This document shows positions 11,337 to 21,275 of a DNA stretch of 64,000 bases, piece by piece. The stretch's first letter is position 1; the number at the start of each line of letters is the position of its first letter. This stretch comes from Paenibacillus athensensis (lineage in GTDB: Bacteria; Bacillota; Bacilli; Paenibacillales; NBRC-103111), in assembly GCF_004514475.2 (NCBI RefSeq), contig NZ_MYFO02000020.1, positions 1-64,000 of the forward strand, read 5' to 3'. A program made the position numbers and the translations under genes. Under the pieces are notes generated by a model. It ran no database searches. It worked only from the letters and a program-made list of their open reading frames with translations, and was not told where the DNA came from.

Positions 11337-11696
11337 GTGGAAAAGGAATACCGTCTGGCAAAAAGAGAAGACTTCAATAAAGTGTACCGGTACGGCAAAT
11401 CGATGGCGAACCATCAATTTGTGCTGTACTATTTGCCGCAGCCGAAGCGGGAGGCCTTCCGCCTGGGCGTGTCGGTCAGCAAGAAGCTCGGCAACGCCGT
11501 GGTACGCAACCGGCTGCGCCGGATGATGAAGGAGATTGTGCGGTTGGGCAAGGACCAGATCGCGCCGCACTACGATTACGTGCTGATTGCGCGCAAGCCC
11601 GTCGCCGACATGGATTATCATGATATGGAAAAGAGCCTTTTTCACGTCATTCGGAAAGCTTCTTTATTAAAAAGGACCGAAACGGTCAAAAAATAG
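11337..11696 (+). CDS. rnpA: Ribonuclease P protein component
   Basis: RnpA is the protein cofactor of RNase P, which matures tRNA 5' ends. The basic protein of 119 residues begins MEKEYRLAKREDFNKVY and has the RNP-box region RNRLRRMMKEIVR and the LGVSVSKKLGNAVVRNR motif. A GTG nine bases earlier (11328) is also in frame, but it overlaps the GGAG at 11325-11328, whereas the GTG at 11337 is eight bases from it, so the later start is preferred. It precedes yidC and jag as in most bacteria. Confidence 0.96.
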   Translation: MEKEYRLAKREDFNKVYRYGKSMANHQFVLYYLPQPKREAFRLGVSVSKKLGNAVVRNRLRRMMKEIVRLGKDQIAPHYDYVLIARKPVADMDYHDMEKSLFHVIRKASLLKRTETVKK

Positions 11697-11768
11697 AGTT
11701 GGCGTTTCCTTGTGGATAGAAGATGTGGTATAGTGAATGGTGGAAAAGATGATTAGGAGGACCTTATT

Positions 11769-12524
11769 TTGATTCGTCGATCTTATGCGCTTGCTTTACT
11801 GTTTTGTTTGCCGCTTTTACTGTCCGGGTGTACGTCGGCAAGCAAGGCCAATGCTCCGCTCGACCCGAATGCAGGCGGCTTTTGGGGCTTTTTCGTCAGA
11901 TACTTCGTGTTGCCGCTTTCACATACGCTGGACTGGTTTGCAAGCCATCTGTGGGGTCAGTACGGATTATCGATTTTGGTTGTCACGATCATTATTCGCT
12001 TGATTATTTTGCCGCTTACGCTGAAGCAGTACAAAAGCTCGAAGCGGATGCAGGAATTGCAGCCGGAATTGAAGAAAATTAAGGACAAGTACAAGGACGA
12101 TCCGAAGAAACAGCAGGAAGAAACGATGAAGCTGTTCCAGTCGCAAGGCGTGAACCCGATGGCCGGCTGCTTCCCGATCCTCGTGCAAATGCCGATTCTG
12201 ATCGCGTTGTACCAATCGATTCTGCATAATACCAACATCCAGCAGCACACCTTCTTATGGATGAGCTTGGGCTCGAAGGACCCCTATTTCATTCTTCCGA
12301 TTCTTGCAGCCTTGACGACGTTCATTCAGCAACGGATGATGTCCTCGCAGATGAATCAACAAATGAAAAGTTTGCTTTTCGTTTTCCCGGTATTGATTTT
12401 CGTCATGTCGATGAATTTCGCCGCGGCGCTCCCGTTGTACTGGGTATATGGCAATATCTTCACGATTGTTCAGTCTTACTTTATTTACAGACCTCAACAA
12501 AATAAAGGTGGCCTGTCCAAATGA
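11769..12524 (+). CDS. yidC: Membrane protein insertase YidC/SpoIIIJ family
   Basis: YidC inserts and folds inner-membrane proteins; the SpoIIIJ paralogue in B. subtilis is also needed for forespore sigma-G activation. The 251-residue protein starts from TTG, eight bases after AGGAGG. It has a lipoprotein signal with LLLSGC (Cys about residue 21), then hydrophobic segments, a cytoplasmic charged hairpin (KQYKSSKRMQELQPELKKIKDKYKDD-like region), and further transmembrane helices (NPMAGCFPILVQMPILIALY, and the C-terminal pair). The conserved positive charge is in the TIIIRLIILPL helix. It overlaps jag by 4 bp. Confidence 0.96.
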   Translation: MIRRSYALALLFCLPLLLSGCTSASKANAPLDPNAGGFWGFFVRYFVLPLSHTLDWFASHLWGQYGLSILVVTIIIRLIILPLTLKQYKSSKRMQELQPELKKIKDKYKDDPKKQQEETMKLFQSQGVNPMAGCFPILVQMPILIALYQSILHNTNIQQHTFLWMSLGSKDPYFILPILAALTTFIQQRMMSSQMNQQMKSLLFVFPVLIFVMSMNFAAALPLYWVYGNIFTIVQSYFIYRPQQNKGGLSK

Positions 12525-13138
12525 AAAAAATCGTGGTGACTGGAAAAACCATTGAGGATGCCGTCAAAAGCGGTCTTGTTCAATGGAACGTTACCGAAGA
12601 TCGTGTAAAAATTCATGTTCTGGAGCAGCCCTCTCGGGGGCTCTTTGGTCTCATTGGCTCGAAGGAAGCGAAGGTTGAACTGGAATTGATTCCGGATCCG
12701 CTTGAAGAAGCGACGCTTTTTTTGCAGGAGATTTTTAAAACGATGCAAATTTCCATCACCATCGATCAGCAGAAGGACAAGGAAGGCGCCCTGTTTAATA
12801 TGAGCGGCTCGGAGCTGGGCATTCTTATCGGCAAAAGAGGACAAACTCTCGATGCGCTGCAATATCTCGTGAATATTGTAGCGAATCGTTATTCGGACTC
12901 GCATATTCGCATTTTGCTCGATGCCGAGAATTTTCGCGAACGCCGCAAAAAAACGCTGGAGGAGCTTGCCGTTCGGCTGGCCGGCCGCGTGATCAAGACC
13001 AAGAAGGAGGTCATTCTGGAGCCGATGAATGCGCAGGAGCGCAAGATCATTCATTCAGAGCTGCAGAATCATCCTTCCGTCAAAACGTACAGCAAGGGCG
13101 ACGAGCCGAACCGTCGGGTCGTCATCGCTCTAAAATAA
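12521..13138 (+). CDS. jag: RNA-binding protein Jag (KhpB)
   Basis: A 205-residue protein with the three Jag parts: N-terminal Jag_N domain (MKKIVVTGKTIEDAV to about residue 50, with SRGLFGLIGSKEA), a KH domain with the GxxG loop in LIGKRGQTLDALQYL (about residue 105-120), and a C-terminal R3H domain with the R-x3-H-like region ERKIIHSEL. KhpB binds RNA together with KhpA and affects cell division/elongation in other Firmicutes. The ATG overlaps the yidC stop (ATGA), so translation is coupled. Confidence 0.96.
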   Translation: MKKIVVTGKTIEDAVKSGLVQWNVTEDRVKIHVLEQPSRGLFGLIGSKEAKVELELIPDPLEEATLFLQEIFKTMQISITIDQQKDKEGALFNMSGSELGILIGKRGQTLDALQYLVNIVANRYSDSHIRILLDAENFRERRKKTLEELAVRLAGRVIKTKKEVILEPMNAQERKIIHSELQNHPSVKTYSKGDEPNRRVVIALK

Positions 13139-13213
13139 ACGTACCGGCAATGGCTAGTTATATGTCATTGCTTTTTCTTTACATTGAGGAACTTGTGCAG
13201 AGGTGTTATGGTG

Positions 13214-14590
13214 ATGATAAACGATACGATTGCCGCTATCTCCACTCCGCTTGGTGAAGGTGGAATATCGGTTATTCGTGTTAGCGGGGATGAAGCTGTG
13301 ATGCGGGTCGAGCGGGTATTTCGCTCCAAGCTTCCGCTGTCCGCCGCTGATACGCATACGGTGCATTACGGCCACATTGTTGATCCTGCTACATCGGAAC
13401 GGATGGAGGAGGTTCTTGTTACGTTGATGCGGGCGCCGCGTTCTTTTACGATGGAGGATGTGGTGGAGGTCAGCTGTCACGGGGGGATTGTTTCCGTGAA
13501 AAAGGTGCTGGATCTGCTGCTGCTGCAGGGGATTCGTCTGGCGGAGCCGGGCGAGTTCACGAAGCGCGCGTTCCTGAACGGCCGCATCGATCTGACGCAA
13601 GCGGAAGCGGTCATCGACTTGATTCGCGCAAAGTCGGACAAGGCGTTCAAGGTAGCCTTGAAGCAGGTGGAGGGCAGCTTGTCCAAGCGGATCAAGGCGC
13701 TGCGCCACGAGCTGGTCGAGCTGATGGCTCATATTGAGGTCAATATTGACTATCCGGAGCATGATGTCGAGGAAATGACGAATGCGTTCATTCGCGACAA
13801 GTGCGAGCGGGTTATGGGCGATATCAGGCAGCTGCTGCATACGGCGAATCAGGGTAAGATTCTACGCGAGGGCATCGAAACGGCCATTATCGGTCGTCCG
13901 AATGTCGGCAAATCGTCGCTGCTTAACGAGCTGGCGCAGACGGACCGGGCGATCGTCACCGATATTCCGGGCACGACGCGTGATGTGATTGAAGAGTTCG
14001 TCAATGTCGGCGGCGTGCCGCTAAAGCTGCTGGATACGGCGGGTATTCGCGAAACGTCGGATATTGTCGAGCAGATTGGCGTAGAGCGCTCGAAGACGGC
14101 GCTTGCAGAGGCGGATTTGATCCTGCTTGTCCTCAATAGCAGCGAGGAGCTGCAGGAGGGCGAGCTGCACATGCTGGAGGAGCTGGCTGACCGGCAGACA
14201 ATCGTTATTTTGAATAAAACGGATTTACCGCGCCAACTGGACGCCTCTGCTGTGGAACGGTTGTATCCGCAAGAGCGGGTGGTTGAGCTTTCGCTGCTAG
14301 AGGGGCGCGGCGTCGGGGAGCTGGAGCGGGCGATTTCGCACATTTTCTTCGACGGCAAGCTGGATGCGTCCGATTTGACGTATGTGAGCAATGTCCGGCA
14401 TATTCATCTGCTGAAGCTGGCCTTGCGGTCGTTGGAGGATGCGCTCGCCGCGAACGAGCAGTATGTGCCGATTGATATGATACAAATTGACATACGCGCT
14501 GCCTGGGAGCAGCTTGGAGAGATTATTGGCGATTCGGTTGGCGAATCGTTGATCGATCAGATTTTTACCCAGTTTTGTCTGGGCAAATAG
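13214..14590 (+). CDS. mnmE: tRNA modification GTPase MnmE
   Basis: MnmE works with MnmG to add the cmnm5 group at U34 of certain tRNAs. It has an N-terminal tetrahydrofolate-binding domain ([15 protein letters not shown]), a helical domain, an inserted G domain with P-loop [13 protein letters not shown]3-like DTAGIR and G4 NKTD, and the diagnostic C-terminal Cys motif FCLGK. Several starts are in frame (TTG 13184, ATG 13208, GTG 13211, ATG 13214). The AGAGGTG at 13199-13205 and the family's usual N-terminus favour 13208-13214; 13214 is given (458 residues). Confidence 0.97.
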   Translation: MINDTIAAISTPLGEGGISVIRVSGDEAVMRVERVFRSKLPLSAADTHTVHYGHIVDPATSERMEEVLVTLMRAPRSFTMEDVVEVSCHGGIVSVKKVLDLLLLQGIRLAEPGEFTKRAFLNGRIDLTQAEAVIDLIRAKSDKAFKVALKQVEGSLSKRIKALRHELVELMAHIEVNIDYPEHDVEEMTNAFIRDKCERVMGDIRQLLHTANQGKILREGIETAIIGRPNVGKSSLLNELAQTDRAIVTDIPGTTRDVIEEFVNVGGVPLKLLDTAGIRETSDIVEQIGVERSKTALAEADLILLVLNSSEELQEGELHMLEELADRQTIVILNKTDLPRQLDASAVERLYPQERVVELSLLEGRGVGELERAISHIFFDGKLDASDLTYVSNVRHIHLLKLALRSLEDALAANEQYVPIDMIQIDIRAAWEQLGEIIGDSVGESLIDQIFTQFCLGK

Positions 14591-14614
14591 GGTGCATATA
14601 AAGGAGGGTTTGAT

Positions 14615-16504
14615 ATGGGTTATCAGGCAGGAAATTACGATGTGATCGTAGTGGGAGCGGGTCATGCCGGCTGTGAGGCTGCTTTGGCGGCTGCGCGCAT
14701 GGGCTGTGAGACGCTGCTGTTGACGATCAATCTGGATATGGTTGCGTTCATGCCATGCAATCCGTCGGTTGGTGGTCCTGCAAAGGGCCACGTCGTCCGG
14801 GAGATTGACGCACTGGGCGGAGAGATGGGACGCAATATTGATAAAACGTACATTCAGATGCGTATGCTGAATACGGGCAAGGGACCAGCGGTCCATGCGC
14901 TGCGCGCGCAGGCGGACAAATTCATGTACCAGCATGTGATGAAGGAAACGATTGAGAAGACACCGCATCTGACATTGCGTCAAGGCATGGTGGAAGAGCT
15001 GATCGTTGAGGACGGCGTCTGCAAAGGCGTTGTGTCGAAGACGGGAGCGGAGTATACGGCGAAAGCGGTCGTGGTCACAACCGGCACGTATTTACGCGGC
15101 AAGGTGATCATGGGCGAATTGATGTATGAAAGCGGCCCGAACAACCAGCAGCCGTCGGTGAAGCTGTCGGAGTCGCTGCGCAAGCTTGGTCTGGAGCTGG
15201 TGCGTTTCAAAACCGGCACGCCGCCGCGTGTGCATAAGGATACGATTGATTTTGACAAAACGCAAATTCAGCCAGGTGATGAAAGCCCGAAATTTTTCTC
15301 CTATGAGACAAAAACGGGCGTGCCGAATCAGCTGCCGTGCTGGCTGACGTATACGTCGGAAGCGACGCATGAAATTATCAATTCGAATCTGCATCGGGCG
15401 CCGATGTTCTCGGGAGCGATTGAAGGAACGGGACCCCGCTATTGTCCGTCGATTGAAGATAAGATCGTCCGTTTCAGCGATAAGCCCAAGCACCAGATTT
15501 TTCTTGAACCGGAAGGAAGAAACACTTCTGAATATTATGTCCAGGGCTTATCGACAAGTATGCCGGAGGATGTGCAGCTGAGCATTCTGCGTTCGATTCC
15601 GGGACTGGAAAAGGTGGAGATGATGCGGACCGGCTACGCGATTGAATATGATGCGGTTGTGCCGACACAGTTGAAGCCTTCCCTGGAGACGAAAGCGGTC
15701 AGCGGCTTGTTCACGGCCGGGCAAATCAACGGCACCTCGGGATATGAGGAAGCGGCGGGCCAGGGGATTATGGCCGGCATTAATGCAGCGCGCAAGGTAC
15801 AGGAGAAGGAGCCGGTCATTCTTGATCGTTCTGAGGGCTATATCGGCGTGCTGATTGACGATTTGGTCACCAAGGGGACGAATGAGCCGTACCGGCTGCT
15901 CACTTCACGGGCCGAATACCGCCTGCTGCTGCGTCATGACAACGCCGACCTGCGGCTGACTCCGATCGGGCACGAAATCGGGCTTATTTCGCAAGAGCGT
16001 TACGATGCTTTTTTGAATAAAAAAGATCTGGTTGAACGCGAGATTGAGCGCTTGAAAACGACAAAAATCCGACCGGAGCCGCACGTGCAGGCGATTCTGG
16101 AAAGCTTGAACAGCGTGCTGTTGAACAATGCTGTCGATTTGATTTCGCTGCTGCGTCGTCCGGAGGTAGAATACGTGCACATCGAACAGATGTCGCCGTC
16201 TCCGTTGGAGCTGAACGATGAAATGAAGGAGCAAGTGGAGATCCAGATTAAATATGCCGGCTATATTGAAAAACAGCTGGCTCAGGTGGAGCGCTTGCGC
16301 AAGATGGAGAAAAAGAAAATTCCGGACGATATCGATTATTCTGATATTCACGGTATTGCTACAGAGGCCAAGCAAAAGCTGGCAAAAATCCGGCCGATTT
16401 CGATTGGTCAAGCTTCGCGGATTTCCGGCGTGACGCCGGCGGATCTTTCGATTTTGCTGGTCTATATCGAGCATTATAATAAAGTAATTGCTTCACGAGG
16501 GTAA
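14615..16504 (+). CDS. mnmG: tRNA uridine-5-carboxymethylaminomethyl modification enzyme MnmG
   Basis: The FAD-binding partner of MnmE (also GidA). Residues near the N-terminus show the dinucleotide-binding motif [19 protein letters not shown], followed by the signatures [13 protein letters not shown] and [10 protein letters not shown], and [18 protein letters not shown] near residue 370. The C-terminal helical domain ends [12 protein letters not shown]. The 629-residue length is normal. AAGGAGG precedes the ATG. It lies 24 bp after mnmE. Confidence 0.99.
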   Translation: MGYQAGNYDVIVVGAGHAGCEAALAAARMGCETLLLTINLDMVAFMPCNPSVGGPAKGHVVREIDALGGEMGRNIDKTYIQMRMLNTGKGPAVHALRAQADKFMYQHVMKETIEKTPHLTLRQGMVEELIVEDGVCKGVVSKTGAEYTAKAVVVTTGTYLRGKVIMGELMYESGPNNQQPSVKLSESLRKLGLELVRFKTGTPPRVHKDTIDFDKTQIQPGDESPKFFSYETKTGVPNQLPCWLTYTSEATHEIINSNLHRAPMFSGAIEGTGPRYCPSIEDKIVRFSDKPKHQIFLEPEGRNTSEYYVQGLSTSMPEDVQLSILRSIPGLEKVEMMRTGYAIEYDAVVPTQLKPSLETKAVSGLFTAGQINGTSGYEEAAGQGIMAGINAARKVQEKEPVILDRSEGYIGVLIDDLVTKGTNEPYRLLTSRAEYRLLLRHDNADLRLTPIGHEIGLISQERYDAFLNKKDLVEREIERLKTTKIRPEPHVQAILESLNSVLLNNAVDLISLLRRPEVEYVHIEQMSPSPLELNDEMKEQVEIQIKYAGYIEKQLAQVERLRKMEKKKIPDDIDYSDIHGIATEAKQKLAKIRPISIGQASRISGVTPADLSILLVYIEHYNKVIASRG

Positions 16505-16517
16505 AAGAGGGTCGATG

Positions 16518-17249
16518 ATGAAGGATACGGTTCAGAAGCCATTTGTTGAACTGCTGGCGCAGCAGGGGATTTCATTATCCGAGCGACAGCTTGAGCAATT
16601 TGAAGCTTACTACAAGCTGTTGGTTGAATGGAATGAGAAGATTAATTTGACAGCGATTACGGAGCGGGAGCAGGTCTATTTGAAGCATTTCTATGATTCT
16701 CTCTCGCTTTCCTTTTTTTATCCGTTGACGGAGGTTACGACGCTGGCCGATATTGGTTCGGGGGCGGGGTTTCCGAGTCTTCCATTAAAAATTGCGTTTC
16801 CGCATTTACGTGTAACGATCGTGGATTCGTTGAATAAACGGATTTTGTTTTTACGCGAAGTGGTTCAGGTATTGGGGCTTGAGTACGTCGAATGTGTGCA
16901 TGGGCGAGCAGAGGATGTATCGCGTCTGCCTGTGTATCGGGATCGATTTGATTTGGTCACAGCACGGGCGGTTGCTCGGCTGAATGTTCTGGCAGAGTTC
17001 TGTTTACCCTTTGCTCGTAAAGGCGGAGCATTCCTGGCGATGAAGGGTTCTGAGGTAGAAGGCGAGCTGAAGGAAGCAGCCTTTAGCTTTGCTGAATTGA
17101 AGGGTGTTATGAAGCAAGTGGATCAGATGGAGCTTCCCATTGAGCGATCCGTTCGCCATTTTGTACGGGTGGATAAGGTCGGAGCAACTCCTGGCAAGTA
17201 TCCGCGTAAAGCCGGGCTTCCTATTAAGTTACCGCTGGTGGGAAAATGA
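16518..17249 (+). CDS. rsmG: 16S rRNA (guanine-527-N7)-methyltransferase RsmG
   Basis: RsmG (GidB) methylates G527 of 16S rRNA; loss gives low-level streptomycin resistance in relatives. The AdoMet-binding motif is LADIGSGAGFPSLPLKIAFP. The family N-terminus LSERQLEQFEAYYKLLVEWNEKINLT is intact. The gene overlaps the end of mnmG if the longest frame (TTG at 16488) is used, but AGAGGG at 16506-16511 serves ATG 16515 or 16518; the latter gives 243 residues, close to the B. subtilis length. Followed after 4 bp by a parS site. Confidence 0.97.
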   Translation: MKDTVQKPFVELLAQQGISLSERQLEQFEAYYKLLVEWNEKINLTAITEREQVYLKHFYDSLSLSFFYPLTEVTTLADIGSGAGFPSLPLKIAFPHLRVTIVDSLNKRILFLREVVQVLGLEYVECVHGRAEDVSRLPVYRDRFDLVTARAVARLNVLAEFCLPFARKGGAFLAMKGSEVEGELKEAAFSFAELKGVMKQVDQMELPIERSVRHFVRVDKVGATPGKYPRKAGLPIKLPLVGK

Positions 17250-17253
17250 AATT

Positions 17254-17269
17254 TGTTCCACGTGAAACA
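17254..17269. promoter_or_regulatory. parS: parS site (Spo0J binding), rsmG-noc gap
   Basis: TGTTCCACGTGAAACA is an exact match to the 16-bp B. subtilis parS consensus. Spo0J/ParB loads here and spreads, and SMC is recruited for origin segregation. It lies between rsmG and noc, about 6 kb from the DnaA boxes. Confidence 0.95.
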
Positions 17270-17411
17270 ATGTTCATATTTGTTTAGCAGGAACTTCACC
17301 TTTTATGGAGAATTAGTTTAGTAGCAAGATTTTTCTCGTCATCCTATGCCAAAGCTCTCTTACAGGCGTTGGTTGTAAAACTACGGGGAAGAGTTGGTGG
17401 TAAGTTTTCCT

Positions 17412-18227
17412 ATGAAAGAACAGATTTCGAAGCTGTTTGGCTTTACGGAGCGTAATGCGACCGATGAAGTGAAAAATATCCCTGTAAATAGCATCGTACC
17501 GAGTCCTTATCAGCCGAGAACGGTTTTTGACGATGAACGGATTGACGAGCTATGTCAAACGATTAAGACCCACGGGGTTATTCAACCGATTGTGGTGCGT
17601 GTGCGTAACAACACCTTTGAGTTGATTGCTGGTGAACGCAGGTTACGTGCTGTCAAGAAGCTGGGATTGGATACGATCCCGGCGATTATTCGCGAATTTA
17701 ACGATTCACAAGCGGCATCGATCGCTTTAATTGAGAATTTACAGCGTGAGGGACTTACTGCGATTGAAGAAGCTGCGGCCTATCAGCAGTTGATTGAAAT
17801 GCATGATTTGACTCAGGAAAGTCTCGCTCAGCGTTTGGGAAAAAGTCAATCGACGATTGCCAATAAAATTCGCTTGCTACACCTCACAGAGCCTGTCAAG
17901 CTGGCCTTGATGGAGCGGAAAATCACTGAACGACATGCTCGAGCACTACTGGCGCTGGATCAGGAAGAACTTCAGTTAAAGGTGCTGGAAGAGATCATCA
18001 CCAAAGAACTGAATGTGAAGCAGACTGAAGCGCGCATCAGCTTTTTCAAAGAAGCTGCGAAGTTGAAGAAAAGTAAACGAGTCTCCTTTACGAAAGACGT
18101 TCGTCTTGCTCTGAACACGATTCGCCAGTCCGTTGAGATGGTTACGAATTCCGGACTTCATATCGATACATCGGAAAAGGATCACGAGGACCACTACGAA
18201 ATTATTATTAAGATACCTAAAAGATAG
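17412..18227 (+). CDS. noc: Nucleoid occlusion protein Noc
   Basis: Noc is a Spo0J paralogue that binds its own sites and blocks division over the nucleoid. The 271-residue protein begins [11 protein letters not shown], similar to the membrane-targeting start of B. subtilis Noc, then has the ParB domain ([35 protein letters not shown]) and HTH ([24 protein letters not shown]). Its position between rsmG and soj fits Noc. In-frame TTG 17394 and GTG 17397 are alternative starts, but the MKEQ start agrees with the family. It ends at a terminator. Confidence 0.94.
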   Translation: MKEQISKLFGFTERNATDEVKNIPVNSIVPSPYQPRTVFDDERIDELCQTIKTHGVIQPIVVRVRNNTFELIAGERRLRAVKKLGLDTIPAIIREFNDSQAASIALIENLQREGLTAIEEAAAYQQLIEMHDLTQESLAQRLGKSQSTIANKIRLLHLTEPVKLALMERKITERHARALLALDQEELQLKVLEEIITKELNVKQTEARISFFKEAAKLKKSKRVSFTKDVRLALNTIRQSVEMVTNSGLHIDTSEKDHEDHYEIIIKIPKR

Positions 18228-18246
18228 AGAAGTCAGGGTTGTTATT

Positions 18247-18268
18247 AAACGGCGCCAGCCGTTTTTTT
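18247..18268 (+). terminator. Terminator after noc
   Basis: AACGGC and GCCGTT pair around GCCA and are followed by seven T, 20 bases after the noc stop. soj-spo0J therefore probably uses a separate promoter. Confidence 0.88.
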
Positions 18269-18389
18269 GCTTCTTTAGGCACGGTTTTACCCTAGTAAAA
18301 TTTTAGTAAGGTAACGTGTTGGAAGATATGGTAAGATAGAAATATTGCTCGAACGGTTTGGTGTAAGAAATGTGATGAGGTGAAATAGG

Positions 18390-19148
18390 TTGGCTAAAAC
18401 AATTGCAATAACGAATCAGAAGGGCGGCGTTGGCAAAACGACGACTTCTGTGAACCTCGGTGCTTCTCTTGCTTCTTTGGGGAAGCGAGTGTTACTCGTA
18501 GATATCGATCCACAGGGCAATACGACAAGCGGCATTGGTGTAAATAAAGCGGACGTGAATTATTGCATATACGATGTCATTATTAATGATATTCATCCGA
18601 AAGATGCAACAATGGATACAAATATTCCGAACCTGAAGGTCATTCCTGCGACGATCCAATTAGCGGGTGCTGAGATTGAACTGGTACCGACGATTTCCAG
18701 GGAGGTTCGACTCAAGAAGTCTTTACAGCTTGTGAAGCATATGTATGATTACATTTTAATTGATTGTCCGCCGTCGCTCGGGATTTTGACGGTCAATTCG
18801 TTAACCGCGGCAGATTCAGTGATCATTCCGATTCAGTGTGAGTATTACGCTTTGGAAGGACTTAGCCAACTGTTGAATACGGTTCGCTTGGTACAGAAGC
18901 ATTTGAATACGACGTTGCAAATCGAAGGCGTTTTGCTGACGATGTTTGATGCGCGGACGAATCTCGGCATTCAGGTGATCGAAGAGGTAAAGAAATATTT
19001 TCAACAGAAGGTCTATCAGACGATCATTCCGCGAAATGTTCGTTTGAGCGAGGCGCCGAGTCACGGTCAATCCATCATTACGTATGATCCGCGTTCCAAA
19101 GGTGCAGAGGTTTATTTGGAGCTTGCGAAGGAAGTGATTTCGATATGA
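18390..19148 (+). CDS. soj: Chromosome partitioning ATPase Soj (ParA)
   Basis: Soj is a ParA-type ATPase that, with Spo0J, controls DnaA activity and origin segregation. The deviant Walker A motif KGGVGKTTT is at residues 11-19; other ParA motifs are LLVDIDPQGN (about 37-46) and YILIDCPPSLG (near 115). Length 252 is normal. It starts with TTG after a GAGGTG ribosome site and overlaps spo0J by 4 bp. Confidence 0.98.
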   Translation: MAKTIAITNQKGGVGKTTTSVNLGASLASLGKRVLLVDIDPQGNTTSGIGVNKADVNYCIYDVIINDIHPKDATMDTNIPNLKVIPATIQLAGAEIELVPTISREVRLKKSLQLVKHMYDYILIDCPPSLGILTVNSLTAADSVIIPIQCEYYALEGLSQLLNTVRLVQKHLNTTLQIEGVLLTMFDARTNLGIQVIEEVKKYFQQKVYQTIIPRNVRLSEAPSHGQSIITYDPRSKGAEVYLELAKEVISI

Positions 19149-20005
19149 GCAAGAGGCTGGGAAAGGGACTAGATGCTTTAATAACATCGCTTCACATTGA
19201 CGAGAATGATAAGGTTATTCAAATTCCTCTCGCCCAATTGCGCGCCAATCCATATCAACCACGTAAAAACTTTAATGAAGATAGCTTGAAAGAGCTTGCT
19301 GATTCGATTAAAGAACACGGCGTTATTCAGCCTATTATTGTTCGGAAGGTTCTTAAAGGCTACGAGATTATTGCTGGCGAACGGCGCTTTCGCGCGTCCC
19401 AAGCTTCTGGCTTGGCCACAATTCCTGCGGTAGAGCGTAATTTTAATGATCAGCAGGTTATGGAAATTGCTCTGATTGAAAATGTGCAGCGGGAAGATTT
19501 GAATGCTTTGGAGATTGCGGTTGCCTATCAATCGATCATCGATCAGTTCTCGCTAACGCAGGAAGAGCTATCGGCCAAGGTGGGTAAAAGTCGTTCGCAC
19601 ATTGCGAATTTCTTGAGATTGCTGCAGCTGCCGGAATCGATCAAGCAATATGTTTCACGTGGAACATTATCGATGGGCCATGCCAGAGCCATTGTAGGCG
19701 TCAAGGATGATAAGCTGAAAAAGGAATTGGCTGAAACGGCGATTAGTAAGCAATGGAGCGTTCGAGAGCTGGAAGAAGCCATCAAGCAGCTTGAAGAACA
19801 GCAGGGCAAGGATAAAGAAAAGCCGAAAGCAAAAGAAAAGAATCGAGATCCTTATATTCATCAAGCCGAGGATCAGCTGCGAGATTTGTATAGGACGACG
19901 GTGAAGATCAAAAACAATCAGTACAAAGGGAAGATTGAACTGCTTTACTATTCCAAGGATGATTTGAACCGATTGCTTGAGTTGCTGCAAGGGAAAATCT
20001 CGTAA
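19145..20005 (+). CDS. spo0J: Chromosome partitioning/sporulation protein Spo0J (ParB)
   Basis: Spo0J is the ParB CTPase/DNA-binding protein that loads at parS. The 286-residue protein has the short Soj-activating N-terminus (MSKRLGKGLDALI), the CTP-binding ParB domain with GERRFRASQ, the parS-reading HTH (SLTQEELSAKVGKSRSHIANFLRLLQLP), and a C-terminal dimerisation part. It overlaps soj by 4 bp. A perfect parS site is embedded in its own coding sequence at 19651-19666. Confidence 0.98.
   Translation: MSKRLGKGLDALITSLHIDENDKVIQIPLAQLRANPYQPRKNFNEDSLKELADSIKEHGVIQPIIVRKVLKGYEIIAGERRFRASQASGLATIPAVERNFNDQQVMEIALIENVQREDLNALEIAVAYQSIIDQFSLTQEELSAKVGKSRSHIANFLRLLQLPESIKQYVSRGTLSMGHARAIVGVKDDKLKKELAETAISKQWSVRELEEAIKQLEEQQGKDKEKPKAKEKNRDPYIHQAEDQLRDLYRTTVKIKNNQYKGKIELLYYSKDDLNRLLELLQGKIS
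19651..19666. promoter_or_regulatory. parS: parS site inside spo0J
   Basis: TGTTTCACGTGGAACA is the exact reverse complement of the parS at 17254-17269. It is in the region encoding the end of the Spo0J HTH domain, the same place where B. subtilis has a parS within spo0J. Confidence 0.95.
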
Positions 20006-20014
20006 TACTTCATG

Positions 20015-20065
20015 TAGCATACCCACGTTAATCTTTCGAAAGAAGGAGCAAACTAAGGTATGCTA
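20015..20065 (+). other. Long-range inverted repeat in the spo0J-aminotransferase gap
   Basis: TAGCATACC (20015-20023) and GGTATGCTA (20057-20065) form a perfect 9-bp inverted repeat around a 33-nt loop that itself contains the palindrome CTTTCGAAAG. No T-run follows, so it is not a standard terminator; it could be a leader structure or operator pair for the downstream gene. Confidence 0.4.
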
Positions 20066-20091
20066 TATTTGTGTGCGGAGGGGGAGAGTAA

Positions 20092-21249
20092 ATGAACGCA
20101 CAGTTATATTTCGATAACGCCGCGTCGTCGTGGCCCAAGCCGCCGATGGTGGTAGATGCGATGAGTCGGTGTATACTGGAATATGCCGCCAACCCGGGAC
20201 GGGGAAGCCATCGGATGGCGGTGCAGGCGAGCCGGATTTTGTTTGAAACGAGAAAGCATGCCGCGAAGCTATTCGGGATCAAAAACCCTAACGATATTTC
20301 ATTTGCTTTGAATACGACACATGCTTTGAATCAAGCGATCAAAGGCTTTGTGCGCGAGGGCGATCATGTGATTTGTACGAGCATTGAACATAATTCAGTG
20401 CGCAGGCCGTTAGAGTATTTACGCGAGGCACGGCATGTACAGGTTACTTACATTCGTAACGATGAACGTGGGTATATGGATTTGAAGGAGCTGGAACAGG
20501 CTATCCGACCGAATACGTCGCTTGTTGTTGTCAATCATAGCTCTAATTTAATGGGAACCATCATGCCGGTAGGTGAGATTGGCGAGTTGTGCCGGAGCAA
20601 AGGTGTGAGGCTGCTCGTAGACGCGGCTCAGAGCGCCGGTGTGCTGCCTGTTGATGTAGAAAGTATGAATATTGATCTATTGGCTTTCCCGGGCCACAAG
20701 GGGCTCCTAGGGCCTCAGGGGACGGGGGGGCTTTATATCCATCCCGACATCGAGTTTGAACCGCTGATGCATGGAGGAACAGGCAGTCAATCGGAGGCTA
20801 TTCAGCAGCCAAAGGTGAGACCGGACAGATATGAAGCAGGTACGCAAAATACGCCTGGGTTGGCCGGATTGAACGAAGGAATCAAGTTTGTCTTGAATGA
20901 AACGGTAGCACGCATCCACGAGAAGGAATGGAGATTGACGCAACGAATGATGGAAGGTTTGTTGGGAATCTCAGGGGTGCGCGTGCTGGGTCCGGAATTG
21001 GGACAAGATAAAACGGGGATCGTCGCCTTTACCCTCCAGCAAGCGGAAGCTTCGGAGGTCGCGTTCATTCTTGATCAATCCTTTGGCATTGCGGTGCGTG
21101 CGGGCTATCATTGTACGCCGTTGGCGCACGCAGCGGCCGGTACGCTGGGAGCCGGAGCCGTGAGGGCGAGTCTGGGGTATTTTACAACGGACGATGAGGT
21201 TGAACAATTTATTGCAGCTATTCAAGAGATCAGCGCACAGCTGGGATAG
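20092..21249 (+). CDS. Class V aminotransferase, cysteine-desulfurase-like
   Basis: A 385-residue PLP enzyme of fold type I. It opens MNAQLYFDNAASSWPKP, as in cysteine desulfurases. The PLP lysine is Lys203 in FPGHKGLLGPQG, the cofactor Asp is in VDAAQSAG (Asp177), and Cys341 in AGYHCTPLAHAA sits where group II desulfurases (SufS/CsdA) carry the persulfide cysteine. Sulfur transfer from cysteine is therefore likely, but the exact acceptor is unknown; no sufU or iscU gene is adjacent. GGAGGGGGAG precedes the ATG. A DUF4446 gene follows after 26 bp. Confidence 0.88.
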   Translation: MNAQLYFDNAASSWPKPPMVVDAMSRCILEYAANPGRGSHRMAVQASRILFETRKHAAKLFGIKNPNDISFALNTTHALNQAIKGFVREGDHVICTSIEHNSVRRPLEYLREARHVQVTYIRNDERGYMDLKELEQAIRPNTSLVVVNHSSNLMGTIMPVGEIGELCRSKGVRLLVDAAQSAGVLPVDVESMNIDLLAFPGHKGLLGPQGTGGLYIHPDIEFEPLMHGGTGSQSEAIQQPKVRPDRYEAGTQNTPGLAGLNEGIKFVLNETVARIHEKEWRLTQRMMEGLLGISGVRVLGPELGQDKTGIVAFTLQQAEASEVAFILDQSFGIAVRAGYHCTPLAHAAAGTLGAGAVRASLGYFTTDDEVEQFIAAIQEISAQLG

Positions 21250-21275
21250 AAGGCGCGAAAAGAGGGAGTAAGGTC

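Noticed and set aside
11328-11696. Longer rnpA start at GTG 11328
   Set aside because: It overlaps the only plausible ribosome site; 11337 fits spacing and family N-terminus better.
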